In this document: positions 18,318-27,834 of the stretch, piece after piece
Numbering within the stretch: the first letter of the stretch is position 1
Layout: the number at the start of each line of letters is the position of its first letter
Assembly (NCBI RefSeq): GCF_000016665.1
Contig: NC_009523.1
Location: forward strand, 2,108,001-2,172,000
Direction of reading: 5' to 3'
Length of the DNA: 64,000 nt
DNA from: Roseiflexus sp. RS-1
Lineage (GTDB): Bacteria > Chloroflexota > Chloroflexia > Chloroflexales > Roseiflexaceae
The notes under the pieces: model-generated
Seen by the model: the letters and a program-made list of their open reading frames with translations, nothing else
Databases searched by the model: none
What the model was told of the DNA's origin: nothing
Position numbers and translations under genes: made by a program

Positions 18318-18388
18318 ACCACAAAGTCCCGCGCACCTATTCGCCCTCTGGCGCATATCACCTCTTGCCGCCGGGATAAGGAAAGGGC

Positions 18389-19600
18389 ATGGAACAGCAA
18401 GAACAGGCTGCAACAAACCATCATACGACGAGTACTGCTCAGTCGCCCGGTGATGCTGACTACGCCAACGGTCAGGGCGCCGATCAACGGAGCGACCGGG
18501 AACTGATGGAACAGTTCCTCGCCAACCCTGCTCACGACTATCGCAATCTTCAGTACGGCGACACGGTTGACGGCATTATTATGCGGGTCAGCCGTGATGA
18601 GATTCTGGTCGATATCGGCGCCAAAGCTGAGGGTGTGGTGCCGGCGAAGGAGATGCAATCGCTCTCCGAAGAAGATCGCGCGGCGCTGAAGCCCGGCGAC
18701 TCACTGCTGGTCTTTGTGGTTCAGTCGGAAGACAAGGAAGGGCGAGCAACCCTGTCGATCGACCGGGCGCGCCAGGAAAAGAGCTGGCGGCGGTTGCAGC
18801 AGTGCTACGAGACCGGCGAGGTCATCGAAGCCAGGGTTGTCAATTACAATAAAGGCGGCTTGCTGGTCAATCTCGACGGGGTGCGCGGCTTCGTGCCTTC
18901 GTCGCAGGTCAGCGGCATCAGTCGCGGTTCTGATACCCAGAAGCAGTCGGAGATGGCGCGGATGGTTGGTCAGACTCTGATGCTGAAGGTGATCGAGATC
19001 AATCGGAACCGCAACCGGCTGATCCTTTCCGAACGCCAGGCTGCGATGGATATGCGCGAAGGGCGTAAGGGCGAGTTGCTCTCGGCGCTGAAGGAAGGCG
19101 ATGTCCGCGAAGGGATCGTGACATCCGTCTGCGACTTCGGCGCGTTTGTTGATATAGGCGGCGCTGATGGCCTGGTGCATCTTTCCGAGATTTCCTGGAG
19201 CCGGATCAAGCATCCAGGCGAGGTGCTGAAACCTGGCGATAAAGTGCAGGTCTACGTTCTCAGCATCGATAACGAACGGAAGCGCATTGCGCTCTCGCTG
19301 AAGCGCACCCAACACGAGCCGTGGGCGACGGTTGGTGAACGCTACCAGATCGGCCAGATGGTCGAAGGAGTGGTGACGCAGCTGGCGCCGTTCGGGGCGT
19401 TTGTGCGGATCGAAGATGGCGTCGAAGGACTGATCCACGTCTCTGAAATGGGTGATGGGCGCGTCCAGCATCCGCGCGATGTGTTGCAGGAAGGGGATGT
19501 CGTCCAGGCGCGTATCATTCGGATCGATCCGGCGCGAAAACGCATCGGTTTGAGTATGCGCCCGCCATCTGACGATACGGAGGTCGCCGCCGGGGAGTGA
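18389..19600 (+). CDS. rpsA: Ribosomal protein S1
   Basis: 403 residues with four S1 (OB-fold) domains at about 55-125, 140-215, 230-300 and 315-390. The repeats are clear: GDTVDGIIMRVSRDEILVDI, GEVIEARVVNYNKGGLLVNL, GDVREGIVTSVCDFGAFVDI and GQMVEGVVTQLAPFGAFVRI. It binds mRNA at the 30S platform. Four rather than six domains is the short form seen in Firmicutes-like and Chloroflexota lineages. Start has GATAAGGAAAGGGC ahead. It heads an operon with clpC, 79 bp downstream. Confidence 0.9.
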   Translation: MEQQEQAATNHHTTSTAQSPGDADYANGQGADQRSDRELMEQFLANPAHDYRNLQYGDTVDGIIMRVSRDEILVDIGAKAEGVVPAKEMQSLSEEDRAALKPGDSLLVFVVQSEDKEGRATLSIDRARQEKSWRRLQQCYETGEVIEARVVNYNKGGLLVNLDGVRGFVPSSQVSGISRGSDTQKQSEMARMVGQTLMLKVIEINRNRNRLILSERQAAMDMREGRKGELLSALKEGDVREGIVTSVCDFGAFVDIGGADGLVHLSEISWSRIKHPGEVLKPGDKVQVYVLSIDNERKRIALSLKRTQHEPWATVGERYQIGQMVEGVVTQLAPFGAFVRIEDGVEGLIHVSEMGDGRVQHPRDVLQEGDVVQARIIRIDPARKRIGLSMRPPSDDTEVAAGE

Positions 19601-19679
19601 GTGCGCCGCCCATCTGGTGCGCGGCGAAGGGACGGTTCCAGGTTTCTGGTTGTATTTCACAGTGCCAGGGAGAATAGCC

Positions 19680-22217
19680 ATGTCCGATCGGGCGTTCGAT
19701 AAGTTTACAAAACGCGCGAAACAGGTGCTGCAAATTGCCACCGAAGAGGCGCGTGCGTTCAATCACCCGTACATCGGCACCGAGCATCTGCTGCTCGGTC
19801 TGATCCGTGAGGGTGAAGGCGTTGCAGCACGTGTGCTGGACGAGTTGGGGGTCAAACTCGTGCAGGCGCGCCACGCTGTTGAGTTCATCGTTGGTCATGG
19901 CGAGGGTGCGCCGCGACAGGACCTGGAACTCACGGCACGCGCCAAGAAGGTAATTGCATATGCGGTCGAGGAAGCCAAGCGGCTGAATCACCACTACATC
20001 GGCACCGAACACCTGCTGCTCGGACTGGTGCGTAACGGTGAGGGCGTGGCGACCGGTGTGCTCGACATTCTTGGCGTATCACTTGAACAGGTGCGCACAA
20101 ACGTGATGCGCGTGCTGCGTCAGGGCGCCGGTGCGGGTCTCGAACGCCCCGGTACGGTCTCGTCGGGTTCATCGCAATCATCGCAACGCCAGAGTAAGAC
20201 GCCGTACCTCGACGCCCTGGGCACCGATCTGACGGAGATGGCGGAAGCCGGGCGCCTCGACCCGGTCATCGGTCGTCAGCACGAGATCGAGCGAGTCATT
20301 CAGATTCTCAGCCGTCGCACGAAGAATAACCCGGCGCTCATCGGCGAGCCAGGCGTTGGGAAGACGGCGATTGTCGAGGGTCTGGCGCAGCGGATTGTGG
20401 CAGGCGATGTGCCGGACAGCATCAAAGGGAAGCGGGTCGTGACGCTCGATATGGGCGCACTCGTCGCTGGCACGAAGTATCGTGGTCAGTTCGAGGAGCG
20501 GTTGAAGCGGGTGGTCGATGAGATCAAGGAAACCCGCTGCATCCTGTTCATCGATGAGTTCCATACGATCATCGGCGCCGGCGGCGCGGAAGGTACGCTT
20601 GATGCTGCGAACATTCTGAAGCCAGCGTTGTCGCGCGGTGAGTTGCAGACGATTGGCGCCACAACGCTCGACGAGTATCGCAAGTATATCGAGCGTGACG
20701 CAGCCCTTGAGCGGCGCTTCCAGCCCGTGATGGTCGAACAACCGACCGAAGAAGAAACCATCGAAATCCTGCGCGGCATCAAGAGTCGCTATGAGGATTT
20801 CCATCAGTTGCAGATTTCCGATGAGGCGATCAAGGCGGCAGCGCACCTCTCGGCGCGCTACGTGCCCGACCGCTTCCTGCCGGATAAGGCGATTGACCTG
20901 ATCGATGAGGCTGCGGCGCGCGTGCGCATGACGCGCTCGGCGACTCCCCCTTCGCTGCGCGATGCGCTGCGTGGTCTGGAGGCGATCCGCAAGGAGCGTG
21001 AGGCGGCAATCGAGGATCAGCAGTTCGAACTCGCTGCCGATCTCCGCGAGCGGGAAGAGCGCATGCTTGCGCGTATCCAGAAGATCGAAGCCGAACTGGG
21101 CATCGGCAGCGATGCGCACCTGATGGAGCGCCCGTATGTCACCGAAGACGATATTGCCGAGGTCGTCGGCATGTGGACCGGCATCCCGGTCAAGCGCCTG
21201 AAGGGTGACGAAACCACGCGCCTGCTCCAGATGGAGGAGTATCTGCACAGTCGCGTCATTGGTCAGCACGAGGCGATTGTGACCATCTCCAAGTCGGTGC
21301 GCCGCGCCCGCGCCGGTCTGAAAGACCCCAAGCGACCGATCGGCTCGTTTATCTTCCTCGGTCCTACCGGCGTCGGCAAGACCGAACTGGCAAAGGCGCT
21401 GGCGGAGTTCATGTTCGGCTCCGAAGAGCACCTGATCAAGATCGATATGTCCGAGTTCCAGGAGCGCCACACCACGTCGCGTCTGGTCGGGTCGCCGCCG
21501 GGGTATGTGGGGTATGGCGAAGGTGGTCAGTTGACCGATGCGGTGCGCCGCAAACCGTACTCGGTGGTGCTGTTCGACGAGATCGAGAAAGCGCACCCCG
21601 ATGCGTTCAACCTGCTGCTCCAGGTGCTGGAGGACGGGCACCTGACCGACGGCAAGGGGCGGCGGGTCGATTTCCGCAATACGATCATCATCATGACCTC
21701 GAACGTCGGCACCGAGCACATCCGACGCGCGTCGCGCATTGGGTTCTCCGGTTACAGTAGCGGCAGCGAGCTGGACAACGAGGATATTCGCAAGAAGGTG
21801 GATGATGCGCTCAAGCAGTTGTTCCGCCCTGAGTTCCTCAACCGCATCGATGCGACGATCATCTTCCACGCGCTGACGAACGATGAGATCCGGCAGATTA
21901 CGCGGTTGATGCTCAAGCGGGTGCAGGATCAACTCAAGGAGCACAATCTGACGCTCGAGATCACCGACGAAGCCTGCGATCTGCTGGCAAAGCGCGGCTA
22001 CGATCCGGCGTATGGCGCCCGCCCGTTGCGCCGCATCATCACCAACCTGATCGAAGACCCGCTCTCGGAAGGAGTGCTGGAAGGTCGCTTCCGCTCCGGG
22101 GATCGGGTGCTGGTCGATGTGGCGACCCTCGACAATGGCGAACAGTACCTCCGCCTGCGTCCGGCGCGTGAAGTGGAGGAGACGGTGGAAACGGAGACGG
22201 TTGAAGTCTCCGGTTGA
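19680..22217 (+). CDS. clpC: ATP-dependent Clp protease ATPase subunit ClpC
   Basis: 845 residues. Two N-terminal Clp_N repeats ([20 protein letters not shown] and [19 protein letters not shown]) are followed by AAA1 (Walker [11 protein letters not shown], Walker [14 protein letters not shown]). A UVR-like coiled segment ([20 protein letters not shown]) is diagnostic of ClpC over ClpB. AAA2 ([29 protein letters not shown]) and a C-terminal D2-small domain complete it. It unfolds substrates for ClpP. Start ATG has CAGGGAG 7 nt upstream. No mcsAB or ctsR genes accompany it, so regulation differs from Bacillus or lies elsewhere. Confidence 0.93.
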   Translation: MSDRAFDKFTKRAKQVLQIATEEARAFNHPYIGTEHLLLGLIREGEGVAARVLDELGVKLVQARHAVEFIVGHGEGAPRQDLELTARAKKVIAYAVEEAKRLNHHYIGTEHLLLGLVRNGEGVATGVLDILGVSLEQVRTNVMRVLRQGAGAGLERPGTVSSGSSQSSQRQSKTPYLDALGTDLTEMAEAGRLDPVIGRQHEIERVIQILSRRTKNNPALIGEPGVGKTAIVEGLAQRIVAGDVPDSIKGKRVVTLDMGALVAGTKYRGQFEERLKRVVDEIKETRCILFIDEFHTIIGAGGAEGTLDAANILKPALSRGELQTIGATTLDEYRKYIERDAALERRFQPVMVEQPTEEETIEILRGIKSRYEDFHQLQISDEAIKAAAHLSARYVPDRFLPDKAIDLIDEAAARVRMTRSATPPSLRDALRGLEAIRKEREAAIEDQQFELAADLREREERMLARIQKIEAELGIGSDAHLMERPYVTEDDIAEVVGMWTGIPVKRLKGDETTRLLQMEEYLHSRVIGQHEAIVTISKSVRRARAGLKDPKRPIGSFIFLGPTGVGKTELAKALAEFMFGSEEHLIKIDMSEFQERHTTSRLVGSPPGYVGYGEGGQLTDAVRRKPYSVVLFDEIEKAHPDAFNLLLQVLEDGHLTDGKGRRVDFRNTIIIMTSNVGTEHIRRASRIGFSGYSSGSELDNEDIRKKVDDALKQLFRPEFLNRIDATIIFHALTNDEIRQITRLMLKRVQDQLKEHNLTLEITDEACDLLAKRGYDPAYGARPLRRIITNLIEDPLSEGVLEGRFRSGDRVLVDVATLDNGEQYLRLRPAREVEETVETETVEVSG

Positions 22218-22242
22218 TCGACACACAGAATAAGCGACGCCC

Positions 22243-22287
22243 TGGAGCCGGAGCAGTTGATGTGACTGCTTCGGCTCTGGTTTTTTT
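22243..22287 (+). terminator. Intrinsic terminator after clpC
   Basis: Stem GAGCCGGAGCAGT (22245-22257) with ACTGCTTCGGCTC (22265-22277), one G-T pair, 7-nt loop, followed by TGG and seven T (22281-22287). A textbook Rho-independent terminator. Confidence 0.9.
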
Positions 22288-22303
22288 GCGATGGAGAGCA
22301 GCC

Positions 22304-22333
22304 TGGATAAGGAGCGCGATCCCGGTGTATAAT
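22304..22333 (+). promoter_or_regulatory. Probable promoter of radA
   Basis: Perfect TATAAT at 22328-22333 with TGGATA 18 bp upstream as a weak -35. It lies between the clpC terminator and radA. Confidence 0.5.
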
Positions 22334-22418
22334 GGAACATATGAGCGTTACTGGCTTTCCAGGTCAGCATCGCTGAGTTCTACGGAATCGCTATTCAGTG
22401 CAAGTCAGGCGGTGCAGT

Positions 22419-23867
22419 GTGGCGAAAGCGCGTACCGTATTCGTCTGCCAGCAGTGCGGTTCACAGCAGTCGCGCTGGATGGGCAGATGCCCCGATTGTG
22501 GAACATGGGACAGCCTGGTTGAACAGACCGAGCGACGAGATGTGACGCCGCGCAGTCGCAGCGCTGTTCCAGGTATGCAGAGCCGTCCGGTGGGTCTGCG
22601 CGATGTCGCCATCGGCGGCTTTGTGCGACTGCCGGTGCTGGGGAGTGAGTTTGCCGGGGTGTTGGGCGGCGGTCTGGTACCCGGCAGCGTGGTGTTGATC
22701 GGCGGTGAACCGGGGATTGGCAAGAGCAGCCTGTTGCTTCAGGCGGCTGCCCATTTTGCGGAGCATGTCGGTCCGGCGCTCTACGTCTCAGCAGAAGAGT
22801 CGGTGCAGCAGATCAAACTGCGCGCAGCGCGCATGGGGTTGGAACCGGAACACCTGCTGGTCTACTCCGAAACGAACCTGAACGTCATTCTTGATCAGAT
22901 TGCAGCGCTCAAACCGCACCTGGTAGTGGTCGATTCGATCCAGACGGTGTACCTGGACGAGATCGGTTCCGCCGCCGGCAGCGTCAGTCAGGTGCGCGAA
23001 GGGGCATTGCGCCTGCTGCGGCTCGCCAAAGATCACGCCATTCCCATGTTTCTGGTCGGTCACGTGACCAAAGAAGGAACCATCGCCGGACCGCGCGTGC
23101 TGGAACATATTGTCGATGTGGTGCTGTATCTCGAAGGAGATCGCTTCCATCAGTACCGCTTGCTGCGCGGCGTCAAGAATCGCTTCGGCTCGACCGACGA
23201 GGTCGGCGTGTTCGAGATGACTGCGCAGGGGTTATGCGAAGTGCCCAATCCCTCGCAGGCATTTCTCTCGGAGCGCACCGCCGATGCGCCTGGATCGGCA
23301 GTGGCAGTGACAATGGAAGGAACGCGCCCGATCCTGGTTGAAGTCCAGGCGCTGACCGCCAGCAGCGCCAGCGCTCAGCCGCGCCGTACTGCCAACGGAT
23401 TCGATATGAACCGGTTGCTCATGCTGGTGGCAGTGCTGACCAAACGTGTCGGGTTGCCTTTGTTCAATCAGGATGTTTATGTTAACATTGTAGGTGGTCT
23501 GCGCATCGATGAACCAGCCGTCGATCTGGCAGTTGCGGTCGCTATTGCGTCGTCGTTCCGCAACCAGCGCGTGCACCCGGACCTTGCCATGGTTGGCGAA
23601 GTCGGGCTGGCGGGGGAGTTACGCAGCGCGGGGCAGCTGGAACGACGCCTGATGGAAGCGTCGGGACTCGGTTTCACCCGCGCGCTCTGCCCGGAAACGA
23701 CCCATCCGCCCCGGGTGGATGGTCTTGGCGTCGTGATGGCGCGCGCACTCGCCGATGCCATCGAGATTGCGCTGCACAACCCCGGCGTGCGGCACGGGTC
23801 GGCGTGTGGCGCTCCTGACGCCGGTTCACAAACCGCGGCGCCAGATTCTGTATCTGGCGATCAGTGA
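22419..23867 (+). CDS. radA: DNA repair protein RadA
   Basis: 482 residues. An N-terminal zinc finger (CQQCG, then CPDCG), Walker A GGEPGIGKSSLL, the RadA-specific KNRFGSTDEVGVFEM, and a C-terminal Lon-like domain (VGGLRIDEPAVDLAVAVAIA) are all present in order. It is a RecA-like helicase that helps branch migration in recombination. GTG at 22419 gives the normal N-terminus (AKARTVFVC) with AGGCGG upstream; GTG at 22398 is in frame but has no site. Confidence 0.93.
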   Translation: MAKARTVFVCQQCGSQQSRWMGRCPDCGTWDSLVEQTERRDVTPRSRSAVPGMQSRPVGLRDVAIGGFVRLPVLGSEFAGVLGGGLVPGSVVLIGGEPGIGKSSLLLQAAAHFAEHVGPALYVSAEESVQQIKLRAARMGLEPEHLLVYSETNLNVILDQIAALKPHLVVVDSIQTVYLDEIGSAAGSVSQVREGALRLLRLAKDHAIPMFLVGHVTKEGTIAGPRVLEHIVDVVLYLEGDRFHQYRLLRGVKNRFGSTDEVGVFEMTAQGLCEVPNPSQAFLSERTADAPGSAVAVTMEGTRPILVEVQALTASSASAQPRRTANGFDMNRLLMLVAVLTKRVGLPLFNQDVYVNIVGGLRIDEPAVDLAVAVAIASSFRNQRVHPDLAMVGEVGLAGELRSAGQLERRLMEASGLGFTRALCPETTHPPRVDGLGVVMARALADAIEIALHNPGVRHGSACGAPDAGSQTAAPDSVSGDQ

Positions 23868-23899
23868 CATGGTAGTCTCTTCTGGTGGCATTCACATTC

Positions 23900-24985
23900 A
23901 TGAAAATCAGTCTCAATTTTCTGGTTCGTCTGGCAGGGATGTTCGGATTAGGGTACCTGGGTTTTCGCATTGGTATCGCGTTATCGGGCGAACCGCCAAC
24001 TGAAATCGAAATACTGGCGACCCAATTGCTGACGCTGGCAGGAGCAGGATTGGGACTGTTGACCACCCATCGCTGGACGGTCGAACCGGTGCGCGATCTG
24101 GTCCGCCATATGCGCAGCGTGTCGATAGCCGAGTTGACGGCGCTGGTCTTTGGTGCGCTGGTTGGTCTCATCTTCGCCGTCCTCCTGTCTGTTCCGCTGG
24201 CGCAACTGCCGCCGCCGTTCGGTCAGTTTGCGCCGATCATCGTTGCCGGGGCGCTGGCATATCTCGGCGCCCTGATCTTCTCCAGTCGCAAAAAGGACAT
24301 TGCCGATCTCCTGCTTGCATCGCGGCGCGGAACGTTCTCCTGGTCGCAGCAGGTTGGCGATGCGATCCAGCCACAGCGGCGCTACCTGGTCGATACGTCT
24401 GCGATTGTCGATGGGCGCATTGCAGCCGTGGCGCAGACCGGCTTCATCGAGGGGACGCTCCTGGTGCCCAATTTTGTGCTGCACGAACTGCAATCGCTGG
24501 CGGACTCAGCCGACGAACTGCGTCGGATGAAGGGGCGTCGTGGTCTTGAAATCTTGAACACGATGCAAAAACAGATGCACAACACGGTCGAGGTGTTGAA
24601 CGTCGAGGTGCCGGGAACGATGGGGGTAGACGAGAAACTGGTCATTCTGGCGCGCCAGTATCGTTGCCCGGTGATCACGAACGACCATAATCTGGGGCGG
24701 GTCGCCGAACTCCAGGGGGTCAAAGTCCTGAGTCTGAACCAGCTCGCCGATGCCGTGCGCCCACCCGTCATCCCCGGTCAGGACCTGCGGGTGACGATTC
24801 GGGACATCGGGCGCGAGCGCGAGCAGGGCATCTCCTTCCTGGAAGATGGCACGATGGTGGTGGTGGAAGATGCACGACGCCTGATCGGGCGCGAAGTAGA
24901 CACGATTGTGACGCGCGTGTATCAGACGCAGACCGGTCGGATCGTGTTCGCGCAGTTGCGCCTGGAACAGGTGGCGAAGGGGTGA
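23900..24985 (+). CDS. YacL-type membrane PIN/TRAM domain protein
   Basis: 361 residues. About 110 residues of membrane-spanning sequence (four hydrophobic segments) are followed by a PIN nuclease domain (YLVDTSAIVDGRIAAVAQTG, FVLHELQSLADS, RRGLEIL, CPVITNDHNLGRVAELQGV) with the acidic metal ligands, and a C-terminal TRAM domain (GISFLEDGTMVVVEDARRLIGREV). This order is that of Bacillus YacL, which also neighbours radA, so the linkage is conserved. ATG at 23900 was chosen; a GTG at 23885 is in frame. Function is probably RNA cleavage, inferred. Confidence 0.88.
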   Translation: MKISLNFLVRLAGMFGLGYLGFRIGIALSGEPPTEIEILATQLLTLAGAGLGLLTTHRWTVEPVRDLVRHMRSVSIAELTALVFGALVGLIFAVLLSVPLAQLPPPFGQFAPIIVAGALAYLGALIFSSRKKDIADLLLASRRGTFSWSQQVGDAIQPQRRYLVDTSAIVDGRIAAVAQTGFIEGTLLVPNFVLHELQSLADSADELRRMKGRRGLEILNTMQKQMHNTVEVLNVEVPGTMGVDEKLVILARQYRCPVITNDHNLGRVAELQGVKVLSLNQLADAVRPPVIPGQDLRVTIRDIGREREQGISFLEDGTMVVVEDARRLIGREVDTIVTRVYQTQTGRIVFAQLRLEQVAKG

Positions 24986-25111
24986 GGGGATCTGCGCGAA
25001 GGAAATTCAAGTCTGCGCGAAAACTTCAGAAAAAAGATGGATGCCATCTGCCGGATCAATCGGTAGAATAGTCATGACGCGCGCAAATCCGTGTCATTCA
25101 AGGGCATAAAG

Positions 25112-27832
25112 ATGAGCCAGAGCCACTATTATGGCGCCCGCTGGGTTCGTGCCGATTTTCACTTGCATTCGCCTGGTGCGTACTCCTTTCGTTTTCCCGA
25201 CGGTCTTTCTCAAAAGGATCGCAATGAACTGATCCGTCGCTACGTGGATCAGTTACAGGCGCAAGGCATCGAAATCGCCGCAATCACCGATTATCAGCAC
25301 GTTCGGGTGGAGTGGTTCGTTCCCATTCGGGACGCAGCGGCACACAAAGGGATTTACATCTATCCCGGCGTGGAACTCTCGTTTGGCGGGGGAGTGGCGG
25401 GGAAGCATGGCTTGCATGTGCTGGCTATCTTCCCCTACCAGGCCAATCCGGAGTCCATCAACCGCGCTATTGACAAACTGCTAGACGATGATACCACCGA
25501 ATTACTCCTGGACGATGGCAGACACCGCGACCTGAAGCCGCAAGCGCCGATCCGGGAGTGTTTGCCCAGATTGCGCCAGGAGCAGGATTGTCTGTTCATC
25601 TTTGCCCATCCTCACGATAGTCATGGTCTCTTCAAAACCTATAGCCCGGTCGAAGCAGCAGACGTGCTCAGATCCCTGTCACCGGAGGCCATCGAATCGT
25701 TCGACGAGGACGACCGTCAGCGCCTGCACAGCACCGGCAAGGTGACGTTGGAATATCTGCGAACGATCGCCGGGATCGAGAATAGTGACAACCATAGCAT
25801 TGCAGAGATTGGCACAAAAGCGCACGATGGTCGGCTGCGCCGCACATACCTTAAGCTCAGCGCCCCGGACGACCTGCGCGCTATTCGCCTGGCGCTGCGC
25901 GATAACGCCCTGCTGGTGCGTGTGGGTGATCCGCCTGCGCCAGACTATACCCGTCTCCTGCGTCTGACCGTCGAAGGGAGCGGCTTCCTGGGCGGCGTGG
26001 ATCTGACGTTCAGCCCTGAACTCAACGTACTGGTCGGTGGACGTGGTGTGGGCAAGTCGGCTATTCTGGAGACAGTGCGGTTTGTGCTGGACCTGGAAGC
26101 CTTTTCCCCTACCGAATATCGGGAAAGGCTGGTGGAGCATGCCCTGGGCAGCGGGGGCAAAGCCATCCTGACCCTGTGCCAGGCGGTTCGTCCTGGCGTA
26201 GAACGAGAATTTCGGATCGAGCGCGTGTTGGGCGAAGCGCCGCGCGTTTTTGAAGGCGAACGGGCAGTGCAACTTTTACCGCGCGAAGTCCTGGGAGAAC
26301 GCGAAATCCCGCTCTTCTTCGGTCAGCGTGAGATGTACGAGGTCACTCAGGTGCCTGCGTTGCGTCGTCGCCTGTTGGATGCGATCATTGGCCGCGAATC
26401 CGATCAACAACGACGCCAGGTCAAAAAACTCGAAGAGGAAGCGCGGCGCAATATGCGCGCCATCCTGGAGCGTCAGGAACGGCTGGCGCAACGGGAGGAC
26501 CTGGAAAAGCGCTGGCAGGAAATCGAACATCAGGTGGCGCTCTATCGGCAGTACGGCATTGCGCAAAAATTGCAGGAGGCCACGGCGCTGACCCGCGATG
26601 CGGAGCGGCTCAGGCAAGCCCGCGAGCAGTTTGATCAGGCGCGAAGTGACTGGCACGAGTTCCGGCAACGTCTGTCTGAACGATGGGCGAGCGCTCTATC
26701 GAGGTTAGGGCAGGCCGGGAGCGCGCAGGCAGCCCTGCTTCAGGAAGCCGCCAGGTTGGTGCGCCACCTGCGAGAGACGCTTGACGGCTCCCTGCAACAG
26801 GGTGAAACAAGCCTTCAGCAGGCGCTGACCGAGTTTGACCGCTTGCTGGAACGCTGGGAGCAGGAACGACGGCCGCTCGATGAAGCAATCCAGCGTCTCA
26901 AGCAGGAACTGGGAATGCAATTGCCAGACCCTGATGTTCTCATCCGTCTGACACAGGAGCAGGAGACCCTCCGCCCTCAGCTGGATCTGCTCAGGCGAGA
27001 GGAGGCAGCCATCGTCGCGTTGCAGCAAGAGCGGCGGCAGAAACTGGGCGACCTGCGCGAACAGCGTCGGCAGGTGTTCCAGTTGCGGCAGAAGCAAGCC
27101 GAAGCTATCTCGCAGGCGCTCAGGGACCGCGTGACCGTCCAGGTGAAGTGCCGAAGTCAGCGCAAAGACTTCGCCGAAGCGCTGATCGCTTTCTTCAGCG
27201 GCTCCGGGCTGGATAAGGAAACCTTGCATCGGGTGGCCGAGAGAGCGACGGACGGCTTGGAGCTGGCTGAATGGATTCGGCAGGGCGAAGAGAGCCTGGT
27301 CAACGAAGCCAACCTAACCCTCTCCCGCGCCCGGCAGATGATCCGCTTTGTCGAACAGAGTCCGCCGAGAATCTACGACCTGGAACTGCTGACGCCAGAA
27401 GATGAAGTCGAAGTCGCACTCAGGGTGAATGAAACGTGGCTCCCGCTCGAGAAACTCTCAGCCGGGCAGCGGGCTGCCGCTATGCTGCTCATCCTGCTCA
27501 CCCGGCACGATCGTCTCCTGCTGGCAGACCAGCCGGAAGACGATCTGGACAATCGTTTCATCTTCGATGATGTGGTACCGCTCCTGCGCGAGCAAAAGGG
27601 GCGGCGCCAGATTATCGTCGCCACGCACAATCCGAACATCCCTGTTCTGGGTCACGCTGAGTTGGTCGTGGCTCTGGAAGCCCGTGATGACCGGGCATCC
27701 CCACGGGTGCAGGGCGCGATTGATCGCCACGACGTGCAGGACATTGTTCGCAACATCATGGAGGGCGGCGATGAGGCGTTCCGGCGACGTGCCGAAAAGT
27801 ACGGGGTAAACCTGGAGGGCGGGAGGACGTAA
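25112..27832 (+). CDS. PHP-domain plus SMC-like ATPase (TrlF-type)
   Basis: 906 residues. The N-terminal PHP phosphoesterase (about 1-250) has intact metal motifs: FHLHS (His17, His19), ITDYQH, GVELSF, FAHPHDSHG and ENSDNHS. An SMC/RecF-like ATPase follows: Walker A GGRGVGKSAILE (Lys315), a coiled-coil insert of about 300 residues rich in Glu, Arg and Gln (about 420-720), then the ABC signature LSAGQRAAAMLLILL and Walker B LLLADQPEDDLDNRF. This PHP-SMC fusion matches what I know as the TrlF-like family. ATG at 25112 has AAGGG 8 nt upstream; a GTG at 25091 is possible. It is 2 nt from the next gene, so the two form an operon. Nucleic-acid cleavage gated by ATP is inferred. Confidence 0.85.
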   Translation: MSQSHYYGARWVRADFHLHSPGAYSFRFPDGLSQKDRNELIRRYVDQLQAQGIEIAAITDYQHVRVEWFVPIRDAAAHKGIYIYPGVELSFGGGVAGKHGLHVLAIFPYQANPESINRAIDKLLDDDTTELLLDDGRHRDLKPQAPIRECLPRLRQEQDCLFIFAHPHDSHGLFKTYSPVEAADVLRSLSPEAIESFDEDDRQRLHSTGKVTLEYLRTIAGIENSDNHSIAEIGTKAHDGRLRRTYLKLSAPDDLRAIRLALRDNALLVRVGDPPAPDYTRLLRLTVEGSGFLGGVDLTFSPELNVLVGGRGVGKSAILETVRFVLDLEAFSPTEYRERLVEHALGSGGKAILTLCQAVRPGVEREFRIERVLGEAPRVFEGERAVQLLPREVLGEREIPLFFGQREMYEVTQVPALRRRLLDAIIGRESDQQRRQVKKLEEEARRNMRAILERQERLAQREDLEKRWQEIEHQVALYRQYGIAQKLQEATALTRDAERLRQAREQFDQARSDWHEFRQRLSERWASALSRLGQAGSAQAALLQEAARLVRHLRETLDGSLQQGETSLQQALTEFDRLLERWEQERRPLDEAIQRLKQELGMQLPDPDVLIRLTQEQETLRPQLDLLRREEAAIVALQQERRQKLGDLREQRRQVFQLRQKQAEAISQALRDRVTVQVKCRSQRKDFAEALIAFFSGSGLDKETLHRVAERATDGLELAEWIRQGEESLVNEANLTLSRARQMIRFVEQSPPRIYDLELLTPEDEVEVALRVNETWLPLEKLSAGQRAAAMLLILLTRHDRLLLADQPEDDLDNRFIFDDVVPLLREQKGRRQIIVATHNPNIPVLGHAELVVALEARDDRASPRVQGAIDRHDVQDIVRNIMEGGDEAFRRRAEKYGVNLEGGRT

Positions 27833-27834
27833 GT

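Noticed and set aside
20178-22370. 730-codon open frame antisense to clpC
   Set aside because: It mirrors the clpC codon pattern; the sense frame has all Clp motifs.
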